Shown one piece after another: positions 29,768-37,740 of a stretch of 39,580 nucleotides of DNA. Made by a program: the position numbers and the translations under genes. Under the pieces are notes generated by a model. The model was not told where the DNA came from, did not search any database, and saw only the letters and a list, made by a program, of their open reading frames with translations. The stretch is from Halogeometricum pallidum JCM 14848 (GTDB taxonomy: Archaea > Halobacteriota > Halobacteria > Halobacteriales > Haloferacaceae): the NCBI RefSeq assembly GCF_000337095.1, contig NZ_AOIV01000036.1, positions 73,615 to 113,194 on the forward strand. Direction: 5' to 3'. Each line of letters starts with the position of its first letter. Within the stretch, counting starts at the first letter, position 1.

Positions 29768-30097
29768 TCAAGACTCACTAGCGAGATGGTCGTCTAGGTC
29801 CCGTGTCCAGTACGTTGCGGGGCCACCGGGACTACATCTCGCACACAGTTGTAGTGGGCCTTCCAGGTGACCGAGTTCGACACGGAACCGTGTGAGGGCT
29901 ACAAGCGCATCGACGACGAGACCACAGCTATCGCAGGCGTAATGGTCACGCTCGTCGGGATCGGGATTCGACTGGATCGCGCAGTCGACGCAGATCGGGT
30001 GTATGACTCGTTCGTCTTTTCCCCAGGTATGTACCTCCCCCACGTCTATACCGGGAACCGCATCGCAGAAGGCACAGCCAGCAAGTGTCTGTTGCAT
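29768..30097 (-). CDS. Zinc-ribbon orphan protein (109 aa)
   Basis: Start set at the ATG at 30097 (MQQTLAGCAFC), sharing one base with the upstream stop (TGATG). The product has three Cys pairs: GCAFCDAVPG, HPICVDCAIQ and YACDSCGLVV, plus LCARCSPGG, consistent with two zinc ribbons. No family is recognised. It is the last gene of a small unit headed by hairpin H15 and inverted repeat C. The IS6-type element landed 27 bp after its stop, leaving the gene intact. Confidence 0.7.
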   Translation of the reverse strand: MQQTLAGCAFCDAVPGIDVGEVHTWGKDERVIHPICVDCAIQSNPDPDERDHYACDSCGLVVDALVALTRFRVELGHLEGPLQLCARCSPGGPATYWTRDLDDHLASES

Positions 30098-30387
30098 CAC
30101 TCTCCTCCCTCGTCGGTGTCGCGAGCGGCGGTCCAGCCTCGATGGAAGACCGCGAGTTGGAGTATCGAGTCGAATGCTTCGTCGCTTGGCTCGTGGACGA
30201 GGACCCGTTCGTCGGGGATGGGAGTGACGACGTCGTCGTCGACGAGGTCATTGACCAGAGAATGGGCTCTCCTCTCGTCAATATCCGCTACCGAGACGCG
30301 GGCGGCATCTTGATCCTGTGCGACGAGTTCCGCTTCAAACTGTTCGTGGTCGGTTGATGCATCGTCGAGTGCGTCTGTACCGGGCAT
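30097..30387 (-). CDS. Acidic orphan protein (96 aa)
   Basis: Start set at the ATG at 30387 (MPGTDALDDAS); an ATG three codons earlier also exists. The product is acidic and helical: FEAELVAQDQDAARVSVADI, DERRAHSLVNDLVDDDVVTP, then VLVHEPSDEAFDSILQLAVF. The middle resembles a small HTH (VSVADIDERRAHSLVNDLVDDDVV), which may bind DNA, but this is weak. It is preceded by hairpin H15 and inverted repeat C, and is coupled to the zinc-ribbon gene downstream. Confidence 0.65.
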   Translation of the reverse strand: MPGTDALDDASTDHEQFEAELVAQDQDAARVSVADIDERRAHSLVNDLVDDDVVTPIPDERVLVHEPSDEAFDSILQLAVFHRGWTAARDTDEGGE

Positions 30388-30411
30388 GGGAATCACGTCG
30401 GCGCGTATTGA

Positions 30412-30440
30412 CGCGCCTCGGCCTCACAGGCGCGGACAAA
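30412..30440 (-). promoter_or_regulatory. T-tract/GC-hairpin element H15
   Basis: Minus strand: GTTTGTC, perfect 7-bp stem CGCGCCT/AGGCGCG, loop GTGAGGCCG. It is 25 bp before the ATG at 30387 and 18 bp inside inverted repeat C. Confidence 0.7.
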
Positions 30441-30458
30441 CTACTCGCTGTCACGCTA

Positions 30459-30499
30459 TTAACCAACACTGCGGAAGACTGCGGTTCTGCGTTGGTTAA
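30459..30499. promoter_or_regulatory. Long inverted repeat C, putative operator
   Basis: TTAACCAAC and GTTGGTTAA separated by 23 bp, 72 bp before the ATG at 30387. Same arms and nearly the same spacing and placement as copies A and B. Confidence 0.7.
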
Positions 30500-30510
30500 C
30501 TCGTGGGGGC

Positions 30511-30933
30511 TCAGAACTGATGAATGGGCTTCACGCGGAACGTATCTGCGTCAGTGCTCGGCGTCTCACTGGTTCGATTCAACGACGACCGCGAGAGTCG
30601 GTTGACCAACTCCTCACGAACCGCTTCACGGCTGACTGTCGTTTCGTGCCAGCCGAGACGCTCGTCGAAATACCGCTTCTGGAATTGCTCGCCGACGTCG
30701 TCGACGGCAATGAACTGTGTCCGCTTCGTGCCCGCTACGCTCGTTGAGACGAACTCGGCTCCGACGTCTTCGTGGGTGAGTTCGACGAGTGCGCACTCGA
30801 CGAATGAGACGATGCCAGTCGGACTTCTGTTGTGCGGGAGCGTCAGTTCGAGATCTGTCCACGGTTCTTCGCTCGGTTGCTCAGCCTGCTCGCTAGAGAG
30901 TCGTGATTGCTGTTGCTCGTATTCGGATGACAT
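30511..30933 (-). CDS. Haloarchaeal orphan protein (140 aa)
   Basis: Start set at the ATG at 30933 (MSSEYEQQQS), downstream of hairpin H16. After a polar, Gln/Glu-rich N-terminus it has a beta-rich core: LELTLPHNRSPTGIVSFVE, CALVELTHEDVGAEFVSTSV, TQFIAVDDVGEQFQKRYFD. The C-terminus is basic with a helix VSREAVREELVNRLS. No family is recognised. It ends 12 bp before inverted repeat C and belongs to the second, separate block of hairpin-headed genes. Confidence 0.65.
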   Translation of the reverse strand: MSSEYEQQQSRLSSEQAEQPSEEPWTDLELTLPHNRSPTGIVSFVECALVELTHEDVGAEFVSTSVAGTKRTQFIAVDDVGEQFQKRYFDERLGWHETTVSREAVREELVNRLSRSSLNRTSETPSTDADTFRVKPIHQF

Positions 30934-30958
30934 GGTTGTTGAGTGGGTGCCTACGACA

Positions 30959-30987
30959 GCCCCCTCGTCCCTCTCGGGGGCGACAAA
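30959..30987 (-). promoter_or_regulatory. T-tract/GC-hairpin element H16
   Basis: Minus strand: GAGTTTGTC, perfect 6-bp stem GCCCCC/GGGGGC, loop GAGAGGGACGA. It is 26 bp before the ATG at 30933. Confidence 0.7.
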
Positions 30988-30999
30988 CTCCATCGCGGA

Positions 31000-31535
31000 T
31001 CACATCGTCAGCCAGTGAGTGAATTCTGATATATTGGCAAGAGGTGCTCGTCGTTTGATGGCCCCTCGGCCGGAGAGAGCCAGCGGCGTTTGCACCGGTG
31101 TACCTAGCCTTCCTTTGGATGATTTGGAAGGTACAGAGTGGATTATGACCAGCCCAGATTGGCTTAAAGAGGTGTCGGGCAGTTCTCAGGCGGTAATAGG
31201 GTCCTCGACGAACCAGAAAATGCGGTGGTTGGGAAGAATTGTGCTTGACGGTGGGGTGAAGCACTCGATTTCGGGAGTATTGGTGCTCTAGTGTGAGCAG
31301 GCTTGGGCAGCATCTAACCAAGGAAATTAATGGCTCGTTTGATGCCTCTGCAGATGATCTCCCCGTCACTCTCGAAATCAGACGATACAGGCTCTGAAAA
31401 GTGCATGACGGGATTTTAGACAGGGTTGCGCACTTCTCTCAGAGAAATATAGATAATATGGTAGGTTTCTACAACTAATTGCCAAACTAAACGCCAGAGA
31501 TACCTCGCCCCGGACGGGAGTACCGATGCTCAAAT
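31000..31535. other. Gene-poor 0.5-kb gap with an AT-rich patch
   Basis: No convincing gene: the open frames on both strands lack the acidic composition of haloarchaeal proteins. The segment 31435-31480 is clearly AT-rich (AGAAATATAGATAATATGG). It could hold a promoter or an unwinding element, but no iterons are visible. An imperfect inverted repeat CCTTCC/GGAAGG lies near 31110-31131. Confidence 0.5.
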
Positions 31536-33047
31536 CTAGAATTCTTCTCCCGTAGACCCTGTTCCATCTAGCTGGTCATACATCTCATCCGGGAAGGGAA
31601 GGCTCCCCCAGATCGAGTACGGGCACTGCTCCTGCCCAATGCAGTACCGCTGCATATCGTCGTTGTCACAGTTCATCGGAAGCGGGGGGTCGCCTCCAAT
31701 GGTGTTCGAGAACTCGTAGCGAATCTGGTAATCGGTGACCTGCTCGTCGTACCAGGGCCATCGCGAGAAGACGTCCTTGAGGTCTGTGACAATCGTCTCG
31801 AGGTCACTATTCTGGTACTGGGGAAGCCACATCACCATCCGGGCGAAGTTGTACAGGTCCTTTCGGACTGGTTTCTTCTCCTGGAGGCGCTCGGCCATAT
31901 TCGCCATACAGGGAAGCTCGAACAGGTCTTCGATTGCCTCGACGTCGAGGGGCTGGACGCCACGCGAAGACTCCTGAATCCGATAGTGGTTCGTATTTCT
32001 GTGCTCTCGAATGGTCAGACTCCGGTGGTCCTGCTGGGATGCGAGAAGGTTCCCGAGACTCCGAGGACTCGAGATGCGATTACACACATCTCGCTTCCAG
32101 CCCGCTTCCGGATCGTACGCCTCTACTGCTTCAAACAGTTCTTTCGCCGAGTGGAACTCTCCCAGTGAGACGACCTCGTCTGGAGCGTCTCGAATCGCAT
32201 CCCGGAGTACACGGATGGTCCGTTCTCCGGGGTTCCAATCTCGCCAGATCCGTTCGTGGTGTCCCGTCTCGATGAAGCGGTCGATACGCTCTGTGATGGC
32301 CGACTCATTCGTCGTTAGCCACGTCAGCTGGTCTTCGGAGAGGTTCTCCTCTTGGACCCGCAGGAGCTTCTTGAACGCACGTCTGGCGTACTCACGATAC
32401 TTCGTGTCGAAATCACCGACGGGCACATAGAGGCAGTTGTTCTCGACGCGAGTGAGCAGTTCCCCGGCTTCTCCGGTCTCAGTATCGGCGTGAACGAGGC
32501 ACTTCCTCGATGCTGCGGCCATCGGGATTTCGAGATACAATCCGTCACCGAACTCGGGTATCTCTTTGATCCCCGTACAAACGCGACCGGGGTGTGGTCC
32601 GTCCTCTCCGGGGTCTTTCGCGTACAGAACCTCTGCGATATCCTGTTGGAGACCCCCATCACCGAATTCTCGAAGAAGAGAGGCGAGATTGTTGACGTAG
32701 AGCTCGCGAATATCGTAGAGGACCTGCACCTTTCGCGGTGGGGCGTGTTCGAACTTCGGGTGTGCCTTGACGCAGATAGCACTCAACGTCGCGAGTACGG
32801 CGAGCGTTCCGGGCTCGTCGACGAAGGGTTCCTCTGCGGCGTTGGCCCTGACGTCTTCTTTGAACGCCGCCGTCCCGAATCGCTCGAGATCATTCAACAA
32901 ATCTTCTGGTTGCTCTTCGCCGTCGACAATGTAGCGGTTGTAGCCCCGCGCGAACAGCTGGTTGACGCGGCTCGTGCCGTATTCGAGCGGGAGCGTTGCA
33001 ACGCGATAGGCGGCACGCTCGTCCTCGACAGGCGTCGACTGAGTCAT
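31536..33047 (-). CDS. PriL-like primase large-subunit homologue
   Basis: This 503-residue protein starts at the ATG at 33047, overlapping the PriS-like stop by ATGA. Its last ~120 residues match the Fe-S domain of archaeal/eukaryotic PriL. They read ELPCMANMAERLQEKKPVRK, LYNFARMVMWLPQYQN, DEQVTDYQIRYEFSN, then PLPMNCDNDDMQRYCIGQEQ and CPYSIWG. The four cysteines (LPC, MNC, RYC, EQC) correspond to the 4Fe-4S ligands. The N-terminal 380 residues are not recognisable. With the adjacent PriS-like protein it probably forms an element-encoded primase that starts DNA synthesis on transferred or replicating plasmid DNA. Confidence 0.75.
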   Translation of the reverse strand: MTQSTPVEDERAAYRVATLPLEYGTSRVNQLFARGYNRYIVDGEEQPEDLLNDLERFGTAAFKEDVRANAAEEPFVDEPGTLAVLATLSAICVKAHPKFEHAPPRKVQVLYDIRELYVNNLASLLREFGDGGLQQDIAEVLYAKDPGEDGPHPGRVCTGIKEIPEFGDGLYLEIPMAAASRKCLVHADTETGEAGELLTRVENNCLYVPVGDFDTKYREYARRAFKKLLRVQEENLSEDQLTWLTTNESAITERIDRFIETGHHERIWRDWNPGERTIRVLRDAIRDAPDEVVSLGEFHSAKELFEAVEAYDPEAGWKRDVCNRISSPRSLGNLLASQQDHRSLTIREHRNTNHYRIQESSRGVQPLDVEAIEDLFELPCMANMAERLQEKKPVRKDLYNFARMVMWLPQYQNSDLETIVTDLKDVFSRWPWYDEQVTDYQIRYEFSNTIGGDPPLPMNCDNDDMQRYCIGQEQCPYSIWGSLPFPDEMYDQLDGTGSTGEEF

Positions 33048-33928
33048 TCCTTGACCACCTCCGGTGTCGCAGACCGGACGTCGAAGGTTGGGCTCTCGAT
33101 GGGCGTGACGATACTACAGACGTCAGCGTGCAACGAGTAGGGGAGCCGGGCGACCCGACGCCGATCGGCGGTGACCACCGGGTCGATAGGAATCTCGTAG
33201 GGGTTTTGCAGAAGGTCGTTCAGCACTTCCCGGCTCTTGGCGTCGTACCGATGGGCTGGATCGCTGTCAAGGAGGTAGACGTGAACGCCCTGACCGCTGT
33301 AGACTACCATCGTCTCCTCAGCGTTGAAGTCGTCCTCGAAAATATCTCGCACCTCAAAGCCGTACTCGATGGCCCGTTCGATATCCTCGAAGGCATACGG
33401 GTAGCCTGCCGGGTCTGCTTCGAGAATACCCGCGGAATCGAGCAGTTCATCGCTGTCTTCCGTCGCATCCTCATCCGAGACCGCTTGTGCTGCTCGCTCT
33501 CGGGCTATCGTTTTCGCGTCGATATCGATGAGGAGCACCCACGGTCGTTCCCAGTGATCGAGGGCGTAGTAGACCGCATCAGGACGTGGGTCTGGTTTGT
33601 CGAGCAGATCAGGATCGGCGAGCGCGAAGTCGCTCCGCCCGAGTGGGTCGTTCCGTGCTGGATGGCGGATGAACTCGAAGACGTCGTCGAAGTCGTGGAA
33701 CGCTGTCGTGGTTCGGTCACCTGAGACGTTCGTCTGCCACGTATCTCGACGGATGAAGTCCTTGTCTGGGCCCCCGTCTTTCCGTACCGGATATGGTTCT
33801 CGAAACGCGAGTGCGTACTGTTTCGGCCCCTTCGCGGTGATGAACGACGGGAGTTCGTCGACGTACGAGGGGAATTCCTCCGTGTAGTACCTGTAGATCT
33901 CCTCGCGGGTTGCGTGGCGCCACGTCAT
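33044..33928 (-). CDS. PriS-like archaeo-eukaryotic primase catalytic subunit
   Basis: The 294-residue product starts at the ATG at 33928, overlapping the TraD-like stop by ATGA. Primase motifs are in order: WVLLIDIDAKT (D135, D137 metal pair), VVYSGQGVHVYLLD (SGxGxH at 211-217) and TADRRRVARLPYSLHADV (D255 and the RLP-SLH element at 261-267). These are the catalytic features of AEP-family primases such as PriS. It lacks the zinc knuckle of chromosomal PriS and diverges elsewhere, so it is an element-specific version. The overlap with the PriL-like gene indicates a heterodimer, embedded in the conjugation operon. Confidence 0.83.
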   Translation of the reverse strand: MTWRHATREEIYRYYTEEFPSYVDELPSFITAKGPKQYALAFREPYPVRKDGGPDKDFIRRDTWQTNVSGDRTTTAFHDFDDVFEFIRHPARNDPLGRSDFALADPDLLDKPDPRPDAVYYALDHWERPWVLLIDIDAKTIARERAAQAVSDEDATEDSDELLDSAGILEADPAGYPYAFEDIERAIEYGFEVRDIFEDDFNAEETMVVYSGQGVHVYLLDSDPAHRYDAKSREVLNDLLQNPYEIPIDPVVTADRRRVARLPYSLHADVCSIVTPIESPTFDVRSATPEVVKE

Positions 33929-36900
33929 GTGTTGAACTCCTGATCGAGTTTGTTGAAGCTCCGAATCGTCGTCAACCCAGCTGCATCGAACGATTCAACG
34001 GCCTCTCGAATGTCCGAGAACGAGCGGGCTGCACGCCCGCTCACGCTGCTTTCTATCCGGTCGGCTTCCGCGAGGCGGTCCAACACCTCGACGGCCGTCT
34101 CGCGTCTGTTGAACGCCCAGACAGCGTTCGCGTCCACCGTGCTCTGCTTGTCGTAGTCGTCGACCGGCGCGTGTTTGTTGTTACTCGCGAGTTCGGCTTC
34201 ACCGACCCACACGAGTTCCCCGTCAGCATCGAGACCGACAACGTCGAACACCGTCTCTTCATCGTACTCGTAGTACGGCTCGACCTGTGCGACGTCGTCG
34301 CGGGAGTCTAACCACAGTTCGAGCAGCTTCACACCGACCTTGTGCGGCGTCTTCTCACCGATGTCCCCCTGACCAGGACCGACCTTGAGCTTCTGCCCGA
34401 GGAGTTCACGCCCTGCCGGGAGGACGGTGTAGTACTTCCGACCGCACGCTCGTCCTTCCTCCAGCAGGTCTTGCTCGACGAGCCGTTGCACATCCAAATC
34501 CTCAAAGTCGCTCTTGAACGAACTCATTGAATCCAAGAGTCTGTGATTTGGTGCGTCACCATTCATCACGTCGAGAATGCGGGTTAGGAATCGGACGTCG
34601 TCGTGCGTGAGTCCGCGCCGCTGGAGTTCGTCATCTGGAACGGTTACACCACCTGCCTGTACTGGTGACGACCCATTCTCCTCGACGACAGTCTCCGCTT
34701 CTTCACTGACTGGTTCTTCCGGCTCAATTGCCCCGGAATCTCCAAATAACGAGGTGGTGTCCGCGTTTTTCTCTTTCTTCTCTTCCTCGGCCGCCGAACC
34801 ACTGGTTGCCTGTCCGATGAAAGACGACTGCGTCGAGTCCGTAGGACTAGTTGAGTCTGCGGATGTCGAACCTTCGTCGTTCGGTCTACTTCCCCAGCCC
34901 TTGTCTTCGGCTGTCTCCGATTCGCTGGTAGTCTCTGCAAGCCCATATCGGGCCTGTGTTCGCTCCGAAAGCCGTGGGAGGGCCACGGTCTCGAAGTGGT
35001 CCTCCTGTTCGACAGAGAGCGGCTCGCCGCTCTCTGGATGCCCAGCTGCTATCGGGAGTGGCTTCACTGAGAACGGGGCCGGCCCCGTCTCCCCGAATGA
35101 CGGACTCGGGAGTTGCGCGATCCACTCCCCGCTGGGGAGCGTGTTGATCCGATTCCGAAGGTCGGTCGGGCTCAAGTCTTCGTGGGCCAGCGACTCTGCG
35201 AGGTCGCGCTCGATGGAGATGTTCCCGATGAGCTTCGTCTTGATGTTGTTGAGGACCTCGTCGTAGGCGCGTTCGCTCCGATTTCGGACCTGTCCGGGGA
35301 ACTGCATCACCAGTCCCATGCTCAGGCCGAACGACCGCCCTTGTGGAAGCAACTGCTCGGAAACGAGTTTCGTTGATGCGACGGGGGCTGCCTCCTCGAT
35401 GATGAGGTTGGTAAGGTTCTCGTAGTCCGTGTTCCCGTCACGTCGACGCACCTGCACTGCGTCCCAGAGGTTACTCAACAGGAGGAGTGTGATCGCTCGC
35501 TGTGCCTCCGGACGGAGGTCTCCCAAGTCGAACAGGATCGTGGCGTCTTCGTCGAGGAACTCGCGGAAGTCGAATCGGTTGTCAACGTACTCTCCGGTAT
35601 CGTCCTGCTCCGGAACGTGGCTGAAGATCCGTCGCAGGTGTGCGTCCTCTCTGAGCTTATCGAGGCGGTTCCCGACGGCGTCCATCGACACCTGGAACCG
35701 GTGGTCGTCCTTCGCGAAGTGCCGTGTGAGCGACTCCTCGACGTTCCTGTTGTCTGCCGAAACCGGCGGGACAGTCCGCTCTCGCTGCATCCGGAGGGCT
35801 GCCGCGAAGAGATCGTCTAGGCCGAAGACGTCGTTCCCGTACTCCTCGTCGAAGAGGGCCTTGATGAGGTAACTGAGAATCTCGTTGGCGACGAACGCCT
35901 GTCCGTACTGCTCGCGGCCCATGATCATCCGCAGGATGTCGTGGAAGTGGTCAACCTTGTCCTGGATGGCGTCCTCGCGGTTTCGCCCGGCTTCGAGCGC
36001 GGGCCGGATATCGAAGAAGGAGAACGCGGGGACAGTCTCCGGGACGCGGAACTGGTAGACGTCGTCTAGCCCGTTGAAGCGGTCGTAGTGACAGCGAAGG
36101 TAGTTGGCACACATGCCGTCGCCTTTCGGATCGACGACCACAACGGGGCCGCCGGTCGTCTCACGGAGGGACAGCGCATCGTTGATGATTGCCTTCGATT
36201 TCCCGCCGCCTGTCGATGCGAACCGGCCGTAGTGCGTCGTCAGGAGTTTGGGCGGAATCCGAATCGGGTCCGGTTGGGGGGCTCCGTTCTCATCGAGCGC
36301 ATACCCAATCGCCATCCCCTCCTGAAACTGCTGAATCAGGTCCGGATTGGGCCACGGAAGCGGGTTCCGGCTTTGCTGTTCAGCGCGGGTTCCGCGTGTT
36401 CCTTCTACTGTGAGTTGCTCGGAGGAAGGAACCAAGACGAAGTTCGCGAGTTCCGTCCCACTGAGGACGAAGTCAGGTCGGGTCTTGCCTCGGCCGGTTG
36501 TAATCTCCCGGTCAAGTAGCCGACGGAGGGCAGTCCGGGCGTTCTTCGCCTTCGTCTTTTCTCGAAAGCCGTCAGCACGGAGTCGTTCTCCCTCAACTTC
36601 GTAATAGGGGCCGTCAACCGGGTCGAACACGGGACGAAGTGAGTTCATCTGGGCCGCGAGTTCGTCGTGAGATTCGTCGTCGGTCGGAACACCGATTGCC
36701 CTGATGTTGGTAGTGTACGACCGCTTGGGATTCTTCGCGTCGATGTACTCGATGCGCTTGGCGACTGACTCGCTGAGCTGTTTCTCGTCGTGATCGCTCC
36801 GCTGGTCTTCGACCTCGAGGAAAGAGCCCACGACCTCCTGGAAGAAGGTGTCCCGGCCGTCGACGAGATCCTCTTTTCTGACCTCTGCGTCGGACTGCCA

Positions 36901-37740
36901 GCTCGCCCGTCGCTGGAACACGACCTGAAACGCCACAGGTGAGGCTGCCTCCATCAGGTGGTCCACTAGTGACGCCAGTGTCGCACCGGGCTGGTCTACA
37001 GCTACTGACCCGTCGTCGCCGTCGCCAGGGGCGAAGGGCGTCAACGACGTCATCCAGTCTTTTTTCCGGGTGGCTGAACCGGACCAGCGCACGCCAACTG
37101 GCGAGACGGCGTCGATGGTGGGCCGAGCGAGAATCGTTCCCTCCGCAGTCTCGGTTGGCTTTTCGAGCGTCGTCAGTGGCTTCTCGTCCGGGATTGCGCT
37201 CGGTGGTGCGAGCTTGAGGGCGGTCTCACCGACCTCGACGAAGTGACAAAGGGATGCATCGACCGTGGCACCTCCATCTGCAAACGGGGAGGCTTCAGTC
37301 GCCGCCGCGTGATTTTGATCACGGTCCTCGCTGTCGAGTTCGTACTGCTCGTCGGGGCTGAATTCGTACTGCAGATGCCCTGCTTCGTAGTGTTCGATGA
37401 ACTCGGCTCGTGTGAATTCGACTGGTTGGATGAGCCGAGCGGCCACGTCGACGTCGACACGCTCGATGTCGAACGTCTCGGGGTAGATCGAACGGAGCCG
37501 TTTTTCCAGTGTATCGCGATGTTCGTCGACGCCGTAGAAGAACTCGACAGGGTCGTCCGCTCCCTCACTCAATGCGAGAAACTCGAACTGGGGCGGTGTC
37601 TTACTGTGGAGCGGGTTCAGCTTCTGCGCGAGTCCCGTCGACTCTGTCGTCGCCAGTTTGTGCAGGCTTTCGAGGACTCGAGGGATTCCCTCGGGTTCAA
37701 GCTCCTCGGATGTCGGCGTGACTCGGAGATATTCACGCAT
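33925..37740 (-). CDS. TraD/HerA-like conjugation ATPase with C-terminal nuclease-like domain
   Basis: Start set at the ATG at 37740 (MREYLRVTPTSEE), overlapping the VirB4-like stop by 8 bp. The 1,271-residue protein has a long N-terminal domain, then a HerA/VirD4-class ATPase: Walker A RFASTGGGKSKAI (506-518), VVVVDPKGDGM (533-543) and Walker B NLTNLIIEEAAP. A low-complexity Ser/Glu-rich linker leads to an HTH-like region (RGLTHDDVRFLTRILDVMNG). The C-terminus, VFDVVGLDADGELVWVGEAE followed by DYDKQS, recalls a PD-(D/E)xK nuclease fold. It probably pumps DNA through the conjugation channel; the tail may bind or cut DNA. It could instead be a HerA-type DNA translocase. Confidence 0.83.
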   Translation of the reverse strand: MREYLRVTPTSEELEPEGIPRVLESLHKLATTESTGLAQKLNPLHSKTPPQFEFLALSEGADDPVEFFYGVDEHRDTLEKRLRSIYPETFDIERVDVDVAARLIQPVEFTRAEFIEHYEAGHLQYEFSPDEQYELDSEDRDQNHAAATEASPFADGGATVDASLCHFVEVGETALKLAPPSAIPDEKPLTTLEKPTETAEGTILARPTIDAVSPVGVRWSGSATRKKDWMTSLTPFAPGDGDDGSVAVDQPGATLASLVDHLMEAASPVAFQVVFQRRASWQSDAEVRKEDLVDGRDTFFQEVVGSFLEVEDQRSDHDEKQLSESVAKRIEYIDAKNPKRSYTTNIRAIGVPTDDESHDELAAQMNSLRPVFDPVDGPYYEVEGERLRADGFREKTKAKNARTALRRLLDREITTGRGKTRPDFVLSGTELANFVLVPSSEQLTVEGTRGTRAEQQSRNPLPWPNPDLIQQFQEGMAIGYALDENGAPQPDPIRIPPKLLTTHYGRFASTGGGKSKAIINDALSLRETTGGPVVVVDPKGDGMCANYLRCHYDRFNGLDDVYQFRVPETVPAFSFFDIRPALEAGRNREDAIQDKVDHFHDILRMIMGREQYGQAFVANEILSYLIKALFDEEYGNDVFGLDDLFAAALRMQRERTVPPVSADNRNVEESLTRHFAKDDHRFQVSMDAVGNRLDKLREDAHLRRIFSHVPEQDDTGEYVDNRFDFREFLDEDATILFDLGDLRPEAQRAITLLLLSNLWDAVQVRRRDGNTDYENLTNLIIEEAAPVASTKLVSEQLLPQGRSFGLSMGLVMQFPGQVRNRSERAYDEVLNNIKTKLIGNISIERDLAESLAHEDLSPTDLRNRINTLPSGEWIAQLPSPSFGETGPAPFSVKPLPIAAGHPESGEPLSVEQEDHFETVALPRLSERTQARYGLAETTSESETAEDKGWGSRPNDEGSTSADSTSPTDSTQSSFIGQATSGSAAEEEKKEKNADTTSLFGDSGAIEPEEPVSEEAETVVEENGSSPVQAGGVTVPDDELQRRGLTHDDVRFLTRILDVMNGDAPNHRLLDSMSSFKSDFEDLDVQRLVEQDLLEEGRACGRKYYTVLPAGRELLGQKLKVGPGQGDIGEKTPHKVGVKLLELWLDSRDDVAQVEPYYEYDEETVFDVVGLDADGELVWVGEAELASNNKHAPVDDYDKQSTVDANAVWAFNRRETAVEVLDRLAEADRIESSVSGRAARSFSDIREAVESFDAAGLTTIRSFNKLDQEFNT

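Noticed and set aside
2720-30987. Reading the GC hairpins as bacterial-type intrinsic terminators of minus-strand genes
   Set aside because: On the minus strand the T-tract comes before the stem, not after it. On the plus strand the stem is followed by A residues. Neither orientation gives stem plus T-run.
30893-31369. 158-aa minus-strand frame and 90-aa plus-strand frame (31019-31291) in the 31-kb gap
   Set aside because: Both have non-haloarchaeal composition. The first reads through hairpin H16 and the start of a better-supported gene. No motif supports either.
31435-31480. AT-rich patch as a replication origin
   Set aside because: No iterons, no Orc1/Cdc6 gene and no ORB-like repeats are visible in the window. 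AT-richness alone is not enough.
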